Origin: Vombatus ursinus
Taxonomy: Eukaryota; Chordata; Mammalia; Diprotodontia; Vombatidae
Length of the DNA: 64,000 nt
Assembly (NCBI RefSeq): GCF_900497805.2
Contig: NW_020954556.1
Span: 57,122,907 to 57,186,906, forward strand
Direction of reading: 5' to 3'
Positions within the stretch are counted from its first letter, which is position 1. Each line of letters begins with the position of its first letter. Below the pieces are notes generated by a model. The model was not told the origin of the DNA. It worked only from the letters and a program-made list of their open reading frames with translations, and did not search any database. Below are positions 40,450 to 53,730 of the stretch, piece after piece. A program made the translations under genes and the position numbers.

Positions 40450-41400
40450 AACAACCATGACTATCCATGGAGTACCTACTATGTGTACTCCTCTGTTACA
40501 GGCTGGGAACATACATATAGTCATTGCCCACAAAGAACTAGTTCGGGAGATGGGACACACCCCACCTGCCTGAGCATTGTTGTGGTGTAAATAACATGCA
40601 AACCTTAAAGCATTATATAAATAAATGTAAGATTGTTATTATAAAAAGGAGGCAATTATGGTAAAATGAGCAGAACACTAGAATTATCATCAAAAGACAT
40701 GGGTTTGAATCCTGACTTCCACTTAGGAGGTACATGACTTTGCATGACAGAAAGCTCCCTGAACCCCAGTTTCTTCACCTGTAATATGGGAAAATGAATA
40801 CTTCCCCTTCCTCCAGAGAAATGTGATTAGGATTGATAAATTAGTTTATTATTAGGATTAATAAAAAGGTATTACGAGGTACCATATGCTAGTTACTCAA
40901 AGGAGCCCATGTAGATAAATAATATATACTGCCCAAGTTTAGCAGAAGGAATAATTATAAAATCTAGGGTAGTCAGGGAGGAGGCCCCAAAGAAGAGCAA
41001 GACTGAGATATGAGAAGGAGGTGGAAGGAATTCATTTGGGACAAGTTCAAGGTACAGCAAGTGGGAATATACCCTGTATGGGACTAGTTTGACTAGAGAA
41101 GAGAGTCTATGCAAGTAAGTAATGAGAAATAACATCGGAGAAATAAGTAGGTACCAAATTGTGGAAAGCTTTGAATGCTGAACTCAGGAATTTGCACTGA
41201 AGGTTTTTGAGGAGGGAAATGCAAACTGTAAAGCAATATTTCGGAAAGACTTAAATATGAGAGCTAAATACAAGATGTTTGTTAAATATTCTTTAATAGA
41301 CCAGAGACAGAAGGGCCTAGAGGTACTGAGAGCAGTTATTCAGCTGTCGAAATAGTCTGGTCATGAGGAGATGAGGGACTGGATTTAGGCTAGTGGTAGT
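40450..41400 (-). mobile_element. L2-type LINE, minus strand, with a MIR inside
   Basis: Left edge ggagtacctactatgtgtac and later ggtaccaaattgtggaaagc and agttattcagctgtcgaaat resemble reversed L2. A plus-strand MIR-like piece (40650-40830, gggtttgaatcctgacttcc) lies within. Degraded. Confidence 0.5.
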
Positions 41401-43786
41401 GTTAAATTAAGTGTCATCTTCATGCTCCAATTTTATGAAAGAGAGCTTATCATTGAAATCATGCTGTAGGCTTGACATCATGCTATTTTAAAATGAAATT
41501 TTAGGGATGGACAGTATTTTCAAAACCGTCCCAGTATGGCTTATCCTTCTGACTGTAAACAGAAAATGAAGGAAGAAAAAAAGTTTGTATTTTGCACATG
41601 ATTCAAATTAGACAATATAACTATACTTCTCTTTTTTTTTTTCCCCTATTTCCAGTCCAGTTAGCATTGTGGCATTTATGCACTAACCGAAAGCTATTTT
41701 CTGGTATGGTAGTAACATGAAATTCATTTTTTGTGAAAAATATAGTTAATATTAGTAAAATGATTATGAAAGTGCGGCTAAAAATCTCATGTCTGAATGA
41801 AATATGGAGACTTCTAAATTCTTGGCCGTTTGTTCCTTTAGGCTCCTGAGCTATATGGTATTTGAAAAGTCAGTCCCGAGTGTTAGGATATTGAACAAAT
41901 CGGGATTGTGTTCAACGTCTCCTAATACAGAACTAAGAATTCCTGCTACTTCATTACCTGTAGCTTTCCAGGAAAAACAGTCAAACTTTGCATTATCCCA
42001 CATTTTCCCATTTGAAGCTAATATTTGGAGCCTAAATGGGTACATTCCATGTTGGACACATTTACTGTGGAAATATTACTGCCCCATTGAAAAGATACTG
42101 CCTTTTAGCAGAACAATACAGTAATAAGACAAATAGGCAAAGAATAGGCTGGATGGCAAAGTCCAGCATTCCCAACCCTGATGGTTTTTATTCTGAATGT
42201 GTTCATTTGCAGGAACCAAAGGGGGTAAATGATGCTAGGCATTGTCAGTCTCACACTTTCCTTCTTTCAAGCTAGATCAGACAGTGTTCCTTCTAAGGAT
42301 AAAGTACATTGAAGTGATACTAAATCATGCACTAGCTGCCAGTGTTCACCATGAACTCCAGTTTCACCCAAGATGGTCTTTGCATCCATGGTAATGGGGG
42401 TAAAAATACAACCAAACAGTCTTTGGACTGCTCTCATTCCCCGGGGTCCAGCCTGGCACCAGTGAACCCATTGACTTTTACCCTGAAATATCATTGTTGT
42501 TAATACCATGTCTCTTCAGTCAGAAAATCCAAGCTATATACCTTTACCTTTTGAAGCGGCCCTGTTAGGTAATCCACAATTTCTCTATCACCTCACCTTA
42601 TGGGAAAGGTCTACAATGCAATTTTTCACCTTACATGAATGGTAAGAATTAACTGAATAATATATTCCAAGTATTTTGACTTCTTTGGAGGATAGATGAC
42701 AAAATGGTTTGAGTTGGTCTTAACATGATTTATAATTTAAGAACACTGAGGATCAGTTCATAGGCCAAACGCTTAGGAAACATAAAATTCATACCCAAGT
42801 TTAATATGAATGTGTCCAGCGTTATACTTGGGGCACAATTTCAAAGTGGAAGGTTTTTGTTTTTTAAAATGTTTATTTTCTTTCAAACTATTAGTGTCTT
42901 TCTCTATTGCTGACTCTTTCAATGAGGAAGGCCTCACAAATTCTTTGTTCCTTTTCTCACAAATGTCCAGGCATGAAATTCAACATTATTCACAGACTGG
43001 TCTTCATTTCTCATCAACACTTTGCAAGTTGATTTGTTTTCAAATGAAATTATTTAGATCATCATCTCTTCATCAATAATTTATACATTAAGACTTTATA
43101 TAGATATACGTGCACAGATGTATACACACAGACACTGTCCATCTTTGTCTCACCATTTGACAATAAAACTTTACAAATGTTTTACACAGCAGTTCCTTGG
43201 TCAAGGTCATTTGCAAGAGCAAGTTGGTTTCTGAAGAGATCTTGTTTGGTGGGTGAAGGATCCACTGAGGGGTTTTCATTAGTTTTTTCCCTGTATTCTG
43301 ATCCACTGGACCTAAAATCTCAGCACACAGATAAAGTACAGGTTGATTTGGGTTTAATTGTTTTAGAATATTCTATCTATCCAAACTGTTTGACATTTGT
43401 CAAACTGTCATGTTGCCACTTGGATCTAGTATGTTTCAGTTTCCTAGTTTTACCCAAAGGGTAAGTTGATCCGGTATTTTTAGAAGTATAAAGTAAGAGA
43501 GTAACCCATATTGTGTCTGAAGGAGGGAACCATGAAAATGACTTCTAATTATAATTATTGTGTGTGGGGGAAAGTATAGTGTGAAATAGCACTATCCTGG
43601 GGGCAAAGAAAAGCTCAAAAAAAGTCAAGGATTCATATTTGGAGGTTGACCTATCACAGCTAGCCTTCAAATTATCAAGTTCTTAAGTTAAGTGGTATCC
43701 AAAACCAAGGAGTTTAAAAATCCTAGAGTTCATGGTTTTCAGCCAACTTTACCCCAAACCCTCTCTATGGAGTTTTGTTGTTTTTT

Positions 43787-43812
43787 ATACATATATATAT
43801 ATATATATATAT
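43787..43812. repeat. AT dinucleotide repeat
   Basis: About 12 AT units. Confidence 0.9.
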
Positions 43813-46779
43813 TACAAACTCTTACTTTGGTTTATTTTTATAAAGACAGATTTATTGAGGACGGCCATGCATATATGCTATACATGATAAAGTGAAGAAA
43901 TGTGAATACAATAATCAGATTGAGGAGATACCATAATCTCAACCACCACCAAGGAGGCCAAGCCCAATTGTCAACAATTCAAATAAATCCAATCAAGTCC
44001 CCAGGCGAGGGCACATTCTTCCATTTTCTTGGTTAAACCAGCTGTAGAATGGACTTCAGCTCTGCACTGTCTACAAGTTGATCCTGTCAGAAGTGCCTGG
44101 AAGGGGAGGGGCTCTAGAAATTGCCTCTGATAAACCAGACTAGAGAGCTTAAATTTGGGGTTAGAAATTATAAATCCGGCCCCATGACTAGGAACCAGTA
44201 ACAAAGGATCTAGCTCAAGGTATGCTCAAGGGATTTCAATGTTTAAAATGAGGTTCCCTTGTCTCAAAGCTCCCAAACCACTGAACAAGTTTTCTGTACG
44301 CAGAGGCTGAGTCAGGTACAGCCCCACAATCCAAAAGGAACAGCAAATAACCCCTTGTTGTTTTTTCCAATCAGGTTCTAAAAGTCCTAACCAGTGTTGC
44401 TAAAGAATTTAGATTTTGGGGGTTTTTTTGGTTGTTACTCTTTTTTCTTTTTTTTTTTTTTAACTAATCTTGATGATACAATTCAACTATCTATGTTTTT
44501 CAAGGCAACAGGCTTGGCTTACCCAATAATTAACATCCTGATGCTTGGAAACTTGCAGATGGTTGATCAGATTGTTCTACTTATCATTTTGTTGTTGTTG
44601 TGTAGAGAAAGACTTAGTCTCTGTGCTTTCCACCTTCCACTGATGAGGCCCACCATTCCCATATTTAACTGACCCACTAAATCCCAGTTTAGTCAAAAAA
44701 GGCTATTCTACATCTCAATAACTAAGTCTTTAGGGCCCGTATGTTGTTCCCCAGCATACTGAAATGGCTTATTAGGCACTTAGCTCTTCTGGTTTACAAA
44801 TCCTATTCCTGTTCCCAATTTTAGTATTCCCTAAAATAATCCCAAGTGTTACACCCAAAACCCTGTGTTGTCTCTCTCATGAATCCCAGCCTCCTCCTGT
44901 CAGAATTCACCCCTAGCGATAACAGCTATGCACAAAATGTCCACAACCACCTCTTATGGACCATTTCATTCCTTTGCCTCGTATTGCATTAACCAAGAAG
45001 CTAGGGCAGCCGACAATTCAACCCATAGTTTTTAAGCCTCCCCACATCACTCAAGGATTGAAATCTGACCCTTGTCTCCCATCAGTTGCCTCCCCACCTT
45101 GGACACCTCTTCAAATATTCTTCAGCCAAAATCTGTAATCCTGCTTTTAGTTGTTCCCAGGTTGGCCACTTCTAGATCTCCCTGAAGCCCAACATTTCAC
45201 ACTTTGAACCATCCAACATGCAACTGTTCATGTTTACCTGAAAATAGGAAAGTTTTGATGTCACCACCAGCCCCAGGGACCACAGAAATCTTCACCAGCT
45301 TCGTTCCCATTTCTGAAACAAATGCCAAAATCGCCCTGTCTGCTTTTCAGCCTCTACGAGCTCATCTTTAGTTTTTTAACGACCCTCCTCATAAGCCAAA
45401 CCTCCTCTAGTGTCTCCAGTATTCAGAACATCTCTGTATATCTTGATTATAAGTGTTAACCAAAAACTAGCTTGCTAATGCTTTTCCACTCCCAGCTTTT
45501 GCCTGTGACCAGTGCCCCAAACCAATTTTCACCAGTGCTCTATTTCTCTTTCCAGAAGTCAGCCCTGCCTGGCTTCCCGATAACTGTTTGTATCCTACAT
45601 GGCCACATGTAAATAACCATCAAAAGGTTATATTGGGCTATGAAGTATCTACAGATATAGACATATGGAAGATGACCTATGGGTGGTATTTAAGGAGGCC
45701 TATATACTTGCCTTTTATCTCTCTACCTTTAAAGTAAGAAGAAATCATTTGTACTTGCACAGGAAACTTAAGCCAAGCATTGCATAGTCAAAGACCTCAA
45801 AAAGTCAACACATCTGAGGCCATACAGCCATATGTACATGCAACAGAGGTCAGCTATGAACAGAGGCATTGCACTTCTGGGTCCAGACTAGCAGGAAATA
45901 AAAATAGAGGGAGGGCAGTTCAAATGGTCACCATCACGTATATAGTCCAGCACTCCAAGATCTGGAGAGAAGGAGGGGGAAAAAATAGATTATTGGTAGC
46001 TTTTTCTTTCCTCTTAGGCCGAGAAAGCAGTTCCCTAGATTGTAAATCCTTTATAGGAAAATACTAAATCCCATAGAGGTTAGCACAGTACTAGACACAC
46101 AAATACTCACTGAATATATGTGACTGATTGAAAAGGACCTACAGTAGAACAATTAATCAATCAATAAGCAGAAGGACTATCACCTCCTTAGTCCTGTACA
46201 CTATACCTCGCTTAATGATGCCTAAGACTGCATTTTTTTTTTGTGGTTCCTTCATCACTTATTGAACTTGCAGTCAGCTAAGACTCCCAGATCTTTTTTT
46301 CAGACTAACTGCTATCTAGTCACACCTGTCCAATCTTTCTAAGTCTTTACTAAAATGGCAGGGGTAGAGGAAGTATAAACTAAGAAAAAGCAACCAAAAA
46401 ATTAATACCTAATGCCACTACCTTTATATTCCATTCCCTACTACCTTTACACTGTTCATTAGAATAAGTTTTATCCAAACGGAATGGGAAATTGTAGAGC
46501 TTCTCTGGATCTCTGATTACTGGATACTCTGATTATTCTTTTATAAACTTAGCCAAGATAGATACACCTGAGTCCTCATGAAGGTTTCATGGAGAATGTC
46601 GAAGATGCTCCATCAGTGGTTGAAGCAACTGAATGAAAGGGGGCCATTTCTATCACCCATTAAAAAATTCTGCTTTGACAATCCCTTTTCAGTCTGAACA
46701 CTAAAAGAGGGTCCAGGAAACTCATGAAAATCTGTATTTTGAAGAGGACCAATAGCTAATATAGGGACAGGACAAAATG

Positions 46780-46905
46780 GAGTAGTTGGTAGGGCACTGT
46801 GGATTGGACAATGGAGTTACGGAATCTGTAGTTTTTGCACCATCAGTTACAAGTTCTGTTTAACTGTTGATCCTGGGCAATTCATTTATTTGAACTTGTA
46901 CAAGA
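46780..46905 (+). mobile_element. tRNA-like SINE fragment
   Basis: gtagggcactgtggattgga, then gatcctgggcaattcattta. Confidence 0.45.
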
Positions 46906-47184
46906 AAAAAAATTGCCACAAACCAAATAAAATAAGATTCACTAATGATCAATTTTCCATCATTCACTATGTTATGTATGGAGTTCTATATGTAATATAT
47001 AGAACTATAAAACCACGATAGAACATAGAAACTATGATTACTAAAAGTATGTGAGGTCCTGTGATGAATTTATGCATCTGAATTAGTAAGGAAGTCAGGA
47101 GGTATTCCTTGGTGAGCAGAGAAGACTTGAAATCAGTGAAGGCTGAAAAAAAGTCCCAAATAGAAGTGAGTGTGGGGATGGCTA

Positions 47185-47320
47185 AGGAATCATAGATTTA
47201 CAGAATCTCCAAATTGGAAGGAATATCAAAATCCACTTAATCTAGCCCAGACCTCTATAGCATAACAATCAGTGGTCATCTAGATTCCACTTGAAAAATT
47301 CCAGAGAGAGGGGTTTCTGA
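47185..47320 (-). mobile_element. CR1/L3 3' end, minus strand
   Basis: tagatttacagaatctccaa, then agtggtcatctagattccac: reverse of the common L3 3' end. Confidence 0.55.
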
Positions 47321-48464
47321 TGTGGTATAGCTTAATTACAATCTGCTTAGAGGCAGAGAGATGGTCTTGATGACCTGGGAAGGTTCAAGGTAGTCCTAAC
47401 ATTCTCTGAATAGACCACCGCATCATGTCGGTCCTGTTTCTGTTTTCTGAGAGTCCTAGCTAAATTGAAAAGTTAACAGTTTTTTCAAACTTCAAATGGA
47501 GTTATATCCTGATTTTCTTTGGGGCACCTTCTGGAGGCATCTCTACACCTGATCTGATGCACACAGGCTTAATGTACCCTAGGTGGAAGCAATCAGATGG
47601 TTTCCTATCATCATCTTGGGCATTCGTTTAATATGTTTTGAGTAACGTGAGAAGTTTGATTCTCTATGATCTGCTTACGTGGAAACCAGTAATACATTCA
47701 ACCACAGAAAGAAGGCGTCTCCTATTCTTTTCTTTCTTAAATTTTCTGCTGTGTCCAGCTTCATAGCCAGCTAGAACCTGGAACAGCATTCTGAAATGAC
47801 ATGAATTGGCAGCCAGCCAAAGGATCCCTGCACACACATCACAGCTATGCACTGAGAAAAGCCTATCCAGGGGAGAGGAGCACAGGACTGAGCACTACAG
47901 AAGAGTACATCTGCTGTTTCTGCCCCTTCTCTTGAACTGTCTCATTCTGTCTCTATAGTTAGGTCCTTGATTTGCTTGAGCATTAAGAAATTTTCTATGT
48001 CTCTACACAAAATCAAATAAGACTTTTTAATAGTAGTCTTCAGACTCAGAGTGGGGAAAATGGCCTTCCACCTATCCCACCATGCATTTGTCCAGGTTTT
48101 TATTGCCTGCCTTACTATGATACCTGTAACCATAGTTTTTGGCACAGTCTCATGCACAGAGGTGTATTTAAATGTCTTTGGGTGAGGAAGACTGTGGTAT
48201 CATCTGAGTTAAATATCACTGACATCTTTACCATGCAGAAAATTCTCTACTTTCTCTTTCCATACCCAGATGATAAAACAAGAACTGAAAGCTACTACTA
48301 TATACTGCTTTCCATAGCTTATTAAATCTTCACAGTACCAACTATGGCACCACAGATATATGAATGTTCAATGACAGCTCATAAATATTATCTTTGGAAT
48401 GGGATGGAAAGATCTGGTAACCCTTGGCAAGCTGACCATATCAACTTTCAAGCTCTTGTGAGGC

Positions 48465-48710
48465 AGTTAGGGGGTATAGTGGATAGAAAGACAGACCTGG
48501 AGAAAGAAAAACTTGAGTTTGGATATTGCCTCAGACTCTTACTAGCTGTGCAAGTTACTTAACCTTTGTCAGTCTCAGTATTCTCATCTGTATGATGGGG
48601 ATAATAAGAGCACCTACCCAATAAGTTTCTCGTGAGGATCAAATGACATAATAAATGTAAAGCAAACCTTAAAACACTATGTAAGTGCTAGCTATTATTA
48701 TTTTGTCTCT
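48465..48710 (+). mobile_element. MIR SINE, nearly full length
   Basis: Head ggcagttagggggtatagtg; centre tgtgcaagttacttaacctt, then ttctcatctgtatgatgggg; tail taaatgtaaagcaaacctta and gctagctattatta. This is the best-preserved MIR-type copy in the window. Confidence 0.75.
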
Positions 48711-48869
48711 GCCATCACTTTCCTTCAGATGTTGCTTCAAATATTAAACAAAGAGATACCCTGAAGGGCCATAGGATTCAAATGAATCTTTCAAATTCTA
48801 ACGAGCTAACAAGTTGACCTATAATTTTGTCTTGTACAAGGACATGGTGACTCAAGCCAAAATCTGGAT

Positions 48870-49180
48870 GAAGCCTCCAATGGTAGAGTTGGAAGAGACT
48901 TTGCAAGTCATGTAGCACAGCCTTTTCCCAGTGCCCCCCGGATGGGTGGCCATCCAGCCATTGCTTGAACATTTCCAATTAGAGTGAACTCATTACTTCG
49001 TAAGACAGTCATGTGAGATGGCTCTATTTCTTATCAAGCCCTTCCTTAGCTAAAATCTACTTCCCTGTAACCTATACCTGTCACTCCTAATTCTATCCCT
49101 CTACAGAAAAACCAAACTAGTCCCTAACCTCTTCTACGTGAATCTTCCAGAACATTTCTAAAAGGTCTCTAGGAGTTTGG
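48870..49180 (-). mobile_element. CR1/L3 3' end, minus strand
   Basis: ggtagagttggaagagactt, then gggtggccatccagccattg, then cttcccttagctaaa-like text: reversed L3 3' end. Confidence 0.6.
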
Positions 49181-50701
49181 GGAGGAGACTAGGGAAAGGG
49201 AGTGGTAGTTTCATTGTTTCTAGCAAGTATACTCACATTAAAAGCTGGGATGGACAAACCATGAATCCTGGCCTCGAGGAACAATTCAGCTATGGAAGGA
49301 AATGGGCAAGAATAATTCTGGCCTTCTGAGTTCTGAAGCCGGAGGCGCCTGGACACCAAGGCAGGAGTGAAGCCAAGAAAGACCTAAGCCTATGATTCTA
49401 GGAAAACGGGAATAATCCTCAAATCCTCCGCCCTTAAAGCAAAGTTCATTTGAAGACAGTAATAGTTAAGATAAGAAAATGACTATACAGCAACCCTGGT
49501 GTGCTGTGCTGGCAAGCTGAGAATACCCACCAGTCTGGAACTTAGCTACTGAGGGATTGTATATGGTAAAGAATCCATTTATCTTTACCCTTCCCCAATC
49601 TTTCCTTTGAACAGCAGGTGATGAGCAACCAGTAATCTTGGCAAGAACCAACTTCCTGTGCCCTGACACTGATTTCAGTGGCCTTCCCCATATTCTTTAA
49701 AAATACCCACTGCGGACCTCCATCAAAAATGTTCTCTGAACCAACCAGCAATTGTTTGCAGCTCAGCAAGGAAGCCTCTCCACACACTGCTAAACTCCTC
49801 ACCTGTCAATCAGCGGGAAGCATATCCGTTTAATTGCCCTGACTTCTTGGCTCAGACTGACTCTTCAATTCTGCAGTCTACCAGGAGAGATTCAATGGAA
49901 GGAGACTTTCACTGCGAGAAGAGAACGTGGGAACGTATAGAACCACAGGCAGAAGCCTTTCAACCTCAGGGGGTGGGTAAAGAAGGGGATTTCCCCTACC
50001 AACACTTGACAACTGCAGAGCAGGTGGCTGTAATTTTAAAAGCATAGTCCTCCTTTGCATTTCTCTCCTGACCTTCCTGATTTGAAGGGCTCAACCCCCC
50101 ACAGAGCCTGCAGATGGGAGGAAGAACACATAGAATCCTAGCCACAGTCAAACTCATTCCTTGGGGGTAAGGAATACCAAGTTCCCATTAAACACACACA
50201 GTATCCATTATGGCTACAAACTTCTACAGGTTTCCTAAAGGTAAAAGCACTTGGGTACCTAGTTGGAGCATTTTAAAGGAAGGTTCTATTGGAAACACCC
50301 CTTATACCCAGTATCAACATCCCAGGATTCCTTGATATCTCAAAGATAGCTACTGCCCATTCCCAGTGGATGTATGCTGCTTGCCCCAGTAGGCACAGCT
50401 TGACCGGGGTGGGGGTGGGAAGGTGGGAAGGTGCGGGGTCTAGGAGGTGGGAGAAAAGTTACTAGTGGTGGGAGTGGAGCCAGTTTCTTTAGGCATGGAA
50501 GGACACCAAAATGAGAAAAAACCAAAACCAAAACCAAACTAGAAGTCAATCCCTGGCTATAAGGAGCAGGCATTAAGCTTGAAGCGGTTTCTTGAGGCCA
50601 AATTATCGTTATTATTGTTGTTGTAGTTGTTGCTGTTGTGAAAACCTCAAGAAGGATCCCAGAGGGGAAGGAGATAGAAAGCTGTCTGATCTAAGGGCTA
50701 C

Positions 50702-50848
50702 TCACTTCTTTTTAAAGAGCTTGCGGAAGGAGCTTCGGAAGCCCCCTTTCTGGTCTTGCCTGCTGGGATGCTGATCACTGAATGATGTCTGTTCGCTTTC
50801 TCTTTCTTCCTTCGGACAGAATCTGGTGTTATCTTCTACATGTATTTC
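50702..50848 (-). CDS. ARHGEF33: ARHGEF33 terminal coding exon
   Basis: Read on the minus strand, a pyrimidine-rich acceptor (gtttctttttcag) is followed by codons EIHVEDNTRFCPKEERESEQ and on to GGFRSSFRKLFKKK and TGA. It is 147 nt long including the stop and enters in phase 0, exactly what the upstream exon leaves. The last 14 residues alternate Phe/Leu with Arg/Lys and are strongly basic, a pattern that often binds acidic membranes; that role is an inference. The 3' UTR continues to lower coordinates, but I could not fix its end. The gene name rests on the DH-type exon upstream and on known synteny next to SOS1. Confidence 0.85.
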   Translation of the reverse strand, partial: EIHVEDNTRFCPKEERESEQTSFSDQHPSRQDQKGGFRSSFRKLFKKK

Positions 50849-50946
50849 CTGAAAAAGAAACAAACAAACAAATAAAATGTTGGGTTTTCTGAAAATACTC
50901 TCCTAGAGTTAATAGTCTCGTGAAAAGAATGTCTCTAACCTTCAAC

Positions 50947-51215
50947 TAGGGCAGCTAGGGAGCAAAGTAGACAGAGTGTCAAGGCTGGAGGCAGGAAGAC
51001 CTGAGTTCAAATTCAGCCTTAGACACTTACTAATTGTGTCACCTTAGGCAAGTCACTTAGACCTGCTAGGCTCGGTTTCCTCATCTGTAAAATTAGTTGG
51101 AGAAGGAAATGGCAAACCACTCCAATATCTTTGCCAAGAGAACCCCAAAAGGGGGTCATGAAGAGTCAGACACGACTCAAGATGTCTGGACAGCAACAAA
51201 CTTCCGCTGAAGCAA
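50947..51215 (+). mobile_element. tRNA-like SINE with RTE/BovB-like tail
   Basis: Head agggcagctagggagcaaag, then gacctgagttcaaattcagc, tail ggcaaaccactccaatatct and gagtcagacacgactcaaga. Full length and better kept than the 21-kb copy. Confidence 0.85.
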
Positions 51216-52269
51216 ACCCTGAGGTTGAACAGCTGAAGCAATGGGGCCTCTTCAACCAGGTGCTAAGGAGCTGTCTCCAGTTAATTTGGGTGAGACTAAC
51301 ATAGCCCAAGCCACCCAAGTGTAGGGTCATGAAAGAGAACAAATTAAGAAGGAAAACAGTAGAGGGAGAGTTACTGAGAGTTTCAGGAAGGGTAAAGGAA
51401 TCAGAATTCCTGGATTCCATTGTAGGCACCTCCATTATCATATTGGGCAAACTGAAAAACTGGCCCTTCACACTTCTGAATATCAGTTTTCCCATCTGTA
51501 AAATGGGAAAGCTGATTGTTTTCAGGACAATATTTGCACTTATCCCTACCTCTCCACTTGAAGAATAAATGAAAAGAGGAAGCTAGGGTTGGGTTTGGTT
51601 TGGAGGTTTTGTTTTTGTTTTTTGGGTTTTGGGTGGGGGGGTTTGGTGAAAAAGAGAGTGTTCAGTTGTTGGCATATGGTATGTTTCCAACTAGTGCATA
51701 ACCTATGTTCTTATCTTGAATATTTAAGTGGAGTTGTGGTAAGATTTTTACATTTGGACTTCCAGAATAGTACCACAATTCTACCTTTTAATGAAACCCC
51801 CTTCCTATTTTAATACTGGTTATCACCAAAGGAATCAGAAATTAACCTAAAAATTGTTATGCATTTTGTGAACGGACAACTAACTACAACCTCTGAGATT
51901 CCCCCAAAAAAGTTTCTACTTGAGGTATAATCATTTGAAGGAAGCAAAGAGATTGAAAGCAAAACCACCCTGGGGATTCTGCAATTTGACAAAGGCTTGT
52001 TGTCCTTTAAAGAAGAGAAGGATGGGAGAGTTAGGGTCTGTTTGCAGGACTTTTTCAGCGTGATTGAAGCTTTTGTCTGGTTTGAGTCAAGTGGCTATGA
52101 TCACCCACTGAGGAAAAAATCCCCAAACTTAATGTTGACATTAAATATTTCATATTTAGTTGATTCTATGTGAATCTACTAAAATTATTTATAAAACCTA
52201 GATGATTTTAAAATTATGGTTTTCTTCAGAGTAAATTTCCCTAAAACTTCACTGTAATTCTTATTTTTA

Positions 52270-52520
52270 TTAATAATACCTTGCTTTTGTATAGCACTTT
52301 GGCCTTTCAAAGCACATTCACATACATTATCTCATTTGACTTTATAACAACCCAGAAGGAAGGTGCTATCCTCATTTTTACAATCCAGGAAACTGAGGAG
52401 CAGAGAGAGGTAAGTCCAATTGTCATGTACTTAATTGCCATGTACCTAGAATTGTCCGATGCCATGCACCTAATCAGCAGCAGAACCAGCACTAGGATGT
52501 GGGTCTCCAGACTCCTGGCC
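52270..52520 (-). mobile_element. MIR-type SINE, minus strand
   Basis: gtatagcactttggcctttc, then cattatctcatttgacttta, then caggaaactgaggagcagag: reverse MIR. Confidence 0.6.
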
Positions 52521-53064
52521 CGGCACCTTCCTGCTATGCTTCACATTTTTGAGAGAGAAAGTTTAAGACTTCCCTGAGCGACAAGAAAAGGCAGAGAGGG
52601 GAGACCAAACAGGTATATGGGAAGACCTTCAAGATGAATAAGGTGGGTCTAACATTGTTTCCTTGTGGAAGTCTCATCAAGAAAAAGCTAACACCTTTAA
52701 AAGTATGGAATTTTTTAGGGTTGCTCTTCCCCCCACAGAAAGGTCATTGTCTGAGTCCCCTTCCCCTCAAGCCTCTTTGTTCTCAGTAGTACTCTTCCCC
52801 GACATCTCCAACAACCCTAACCATGCTTCTGATACTAGGATAGATGAAGCTGGGAGGCCCAGCCAGGAGGGATTACCTGGGAGTTCTGACGAGATAACTA
52901 TTCTGATTGCCAGAAGGCAAGGATTGGTGTGTGCATTGCTGAATTTCCTTGAGCTCTCTTAGGGCACATAGCAGAAGCCCCAATGAGGAAGCAGCACTAA
53001 GATCCCAGCTGAAAGCTAGATACCCTGTCTTCTCCCTGCCCAACCCTACCGCACTATCAAAAGA

Positions 53065-53230
53065 AGGATCCTCAAAGACCATCTAGTCCAACCCCTTCAT
53101 TTTACAGATGAGGAAACTGAGGCCCAACAAAGTTGCATGTCTTGTCCAAGTAAGCATCAGAGGTAAGATTGGAACCTAGGTTCTCTAACTTCAGAGCAAG
53201 TGTCCTTTCAACTGTGCCACTCTCCCTCCC
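53065..53230 (-). mobile_element. MIR-type SINE, minus strand
   Basis: ttttacagatgaggaaactg, then ggttctctaacttcagagca, then caactgtgccactctc. Confidence 0.6.
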
Positions 53231-53499
53231 TAGCACTTCCATACCTCTTTCATCCATCCCTTCTTCTCTACTCCTACCACCAATAGCCCAGTATAAACTT
53301 TTATTACTATTCCCCTGGACTACTGCAGTAGAATCCTCCTTTACCTAACCTCCCCGTTTTAAGAGAAAACAAAGGTACAGATCATAGCTTTGGATACTTG
53401 AGAATTTATTTTCAGGTCTACCGCCTTGATTTCCTCTGCCCCCTTCATTATGACTGATGACTATAGAAAATTTTTTCTTCCTCCAGGCAAAAACTGTGG

Positions 53500-53730
53500 T
53501 AGCCTTAGAGTCTGAGAGTGGGAGGGAGCCTTAAGATCATCTAGTCTGACCTCCCACACAATGTAGAAATCCCCTCTACCATATCCAGAGGCCACCCAAG
53601 CCTCTCCTTAGGAACTTCTAGTGAGAGACTCTCTCTACCTTAGAAAAGGCTATTTTTATGATGAGCAGAAACCTGCCATCTTGTAACTTTCATGTATCAT
53701 TTAGGTGTCTATCACAAAAAGTGGGTTACA
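53500..53730 (-). mobile_element. CR1/L3 3' end, minus strand
   Basis: ttaagatcatctagtctgac, then gaaatcccctctaccatatc, then cacccaagcctctccttagg. Confidence 0.65.

Larger units (their letters stand above)
36480..50701. other. SOS1-ARHGEF33 intergenic region including the ARHGEF33 3' UTR
   Basis: No coding exon supported. Recognisable pieces are listed separately. The part next to 50702 must include the ARHGEF33 3' UTR (minus strand), but I could not choose its poly(A) site. 41.5-46.7 kb has no repeat family that I can name apart from an AT dinucleotide run. Confidence 0.6.

Noticed and set aside
41804-42124. 106-codon plus-strand frame
   Set aside because: No family likeness, no splice context and no known gene expected here; chance frame.
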